A DNA stretch of 64,000 nucleotides, taken from NCBI GenBank assembly GCA_001724265.1, contig MEDY01000034.1, positions 1 to 64,000 on the forward strand, written 5' to 3'. Under the pieces are notes generated by a model, which worked only from the letters and a program-made list of their open reading frames with translations, was not told the origin of the DNA and did no database searches. This DNA comes from Rhizaria sp. SCN 62-66 (Eukaryota > Rhizaria, unplaced). The translations under genes and the position numbers were made by a program. Shown here piece after piece: positions 63,002-64,000 of the stretch (position 1 is its first letter; each line of letters opens with the position of its first letter).

Positions 63002-64000
63002 TTATTGAGTGTCACTGTCCTGTTGGTGGCTATTTTGATACTTCATCTTGACCTCCGCGCGTCGGGCTTTACGCTCATCGCGTGTCTTGGCCTTCTTATC
63101 CTCCAGTGCACGCGAACGCAGTTCATCAATCACAGTAAAGGGAACATACATTTCACTCGAAGCAGTTGCCGCTCGTGCAGCTGGGAGACCAAGCTCGCGT
63201 AGCGTCACTGTGGCGTCGGTATGGAACTGCTGCATCACATCTCCAAAAAACGGCTTAGCATCACTGTTCAAGTGCAGCGACTGCAAGCATCCGTGCGTTG
63301 TGTCGAACGCTGAGGCGAAGTCGGGGTAGAGCAGTGCGGCCGCCGTGGGGTCGGAGAAACGCAACGCAACATCACTCGAGTTGCGAGCTTGCTTGGCGGC
63401 AGTGATTAAGTCAGTGTTACTCGCAGTCTACATTGTAGCAAGAGGAACATAACACGGAATGTGCGCCTAACAGCTCTGCACACCACTGCCATTCACCGCA
63501 CTGTTAGCAGCGGCGACACGCATCGGTGCGATAACAGTCGAGAACTCGCGACGAGTAGTCTTTATGTTGTTCTGCACACCGCCAGTGGTACTAGAGCGAC
63601 CAATGCTGGCGATCTTGCCGCTACCAGCAAACCACTGCTTGCTGGCGCCACCAGTCTTTAAGTCACCCGCATTTGCGTTGTCGCGACTCGTCTTATTGTC
63701 GCTGCCTGCCTTGTTATTGTTAGGCGCTACGGTCACATTGGCACCAGCAGCAGTGGCGTCAGCAGCACTCGCAGTAACAGCAGCGGCAGCGGCGGCGGCG
63801 GCGCGGTCGGCGGCCTCCCTGTCACGGCGGTTCAGCCGCGAGCCTTGCACGCGCTTCGCTGTGGCGTCAATCGCCGCGCTTGCAGTTGCAGCGCACTTGT
63901 ACGAAGTGTCCAAGGCATCACCTGCGGCAATGATTGACAGCTCGGACTGCAGCGACGCAGGGCGGAGGAATGCGGAAGCAGCACGGATACGACGCTTGTT
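63002..64000 (-). CDS. Unrecognised protein, C-terminal part (runs off right edge)
   Basis: Two exons are visible: 63497 to beyond 64000, open in one frame to the window edge, and 63002-63427, ending in TAA. The intron 63428-63496 uses GTGAAT and ATGTAG, the only donor in the area whose phase (0) fits the acceptor. At least 309 residues are in the window. The upstream part is basic with a poly-Ala run and Asn/Ser/Thr-rich linkers. The last exon looks folded (LRFSDPTAAALLYPDF, MYVPFTVIDELRSRALEDKK) and ends in a Lys/Arg-rich helix (KAKTRDERKARR). I do not recognise the family. Without the splice the upstream ORF would stop at 63467 and the downstream ORF would lack an ATG, so one gene is the simpler reading. 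Confidence 0.6.
63428..63496 (-). other. Intron of the right-edge gene
   Basis: 69 nt, donor GTGAAT, acceptor CAATGTAG, phase 0 on both sides. The donor is weaker than the GTACGT used elsewhere in the window. Confidence 0.55.

Overview
The window is nuclear DNA from a eukaryotic microbe. Coding stretches are GC-rich with codons ending mostly in C or G. They are separated by much more AT-rich spacers and interrupted by nine short GT-AG introns (about 70-150 nt, donor usually GTACGT, acceptor YAG). There are no operons, ribosome-binding sites, CRISPR arrays or insertion sequences. Proteins are rich in Ala, Ser and Gln runs. The gene content points to a mitochondriate protist: a COX20 homologue, an Mdm12-like SMP protein and a candidate outer-membrane beta-barrel imply aerobic mitochondria and perhaps an ER-mitochondria tether (ERMES). 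A CEP120 homologue implies centrioles or basal bodies. This combination would fit an apusomonad-like or other early-diverging lineage, but the species cannot be fixed from sequence alone.

Layout, left to right. (1) 1-2790, minus: Mdm12-like SMP-domain gene, cut by the left edge and carrying an in-frame TAG. (2) 3487-5145, minus: ornithine decarboxylase. (3) 6545-6952, minus: small unrecognised protein, divergent from (4) 7209-7667, plus: COX20. (5) 8148-38381, minus: one uninterrupted 10,077-codon ORF for a giant ALFY/WDFY3-type PH-BEACH-WD40-FYVE protein. (6) 39143-46131, plus: spliceosomal helicase Brr2, three coding exons. (7) 46740-52550, plus: Uso1/p115 Golgi tether with a long Gln/Ala-rich tail. 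(8) 53226-56089, minus: CEP120-like centriole protein, five exons. (9) 56452-60528, minus: very large candidate beta-barrel protein, two exons. (10) 60993-62603, plus: sphingosine-1-phosphate lyase. (11) 63002-64000, minus: C-terminal part of an unrecognised gene that runs off the right edge.

The genes are not a functional cluster. Recurring themes are membrane contact and trafficking (Mdm12-like, BEACH-FYVE, p115, S1P lyase) and mitochondria (COX20, beta-barrel).

Most notable observations: an in-frame TAG that splits a conserved SMP domain; a giant BEACH protein with a second WD40 propeller in front of PH-BEACH; a candidate VDAC/Tom40/Mdm10-type barrel expanded to about 1,300 residues; and splice-acceptor-like sequences directly upstream of many start codons. 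The last suggests 5'-UTR introns or, less certainly, spliced-leader trans-splicing.
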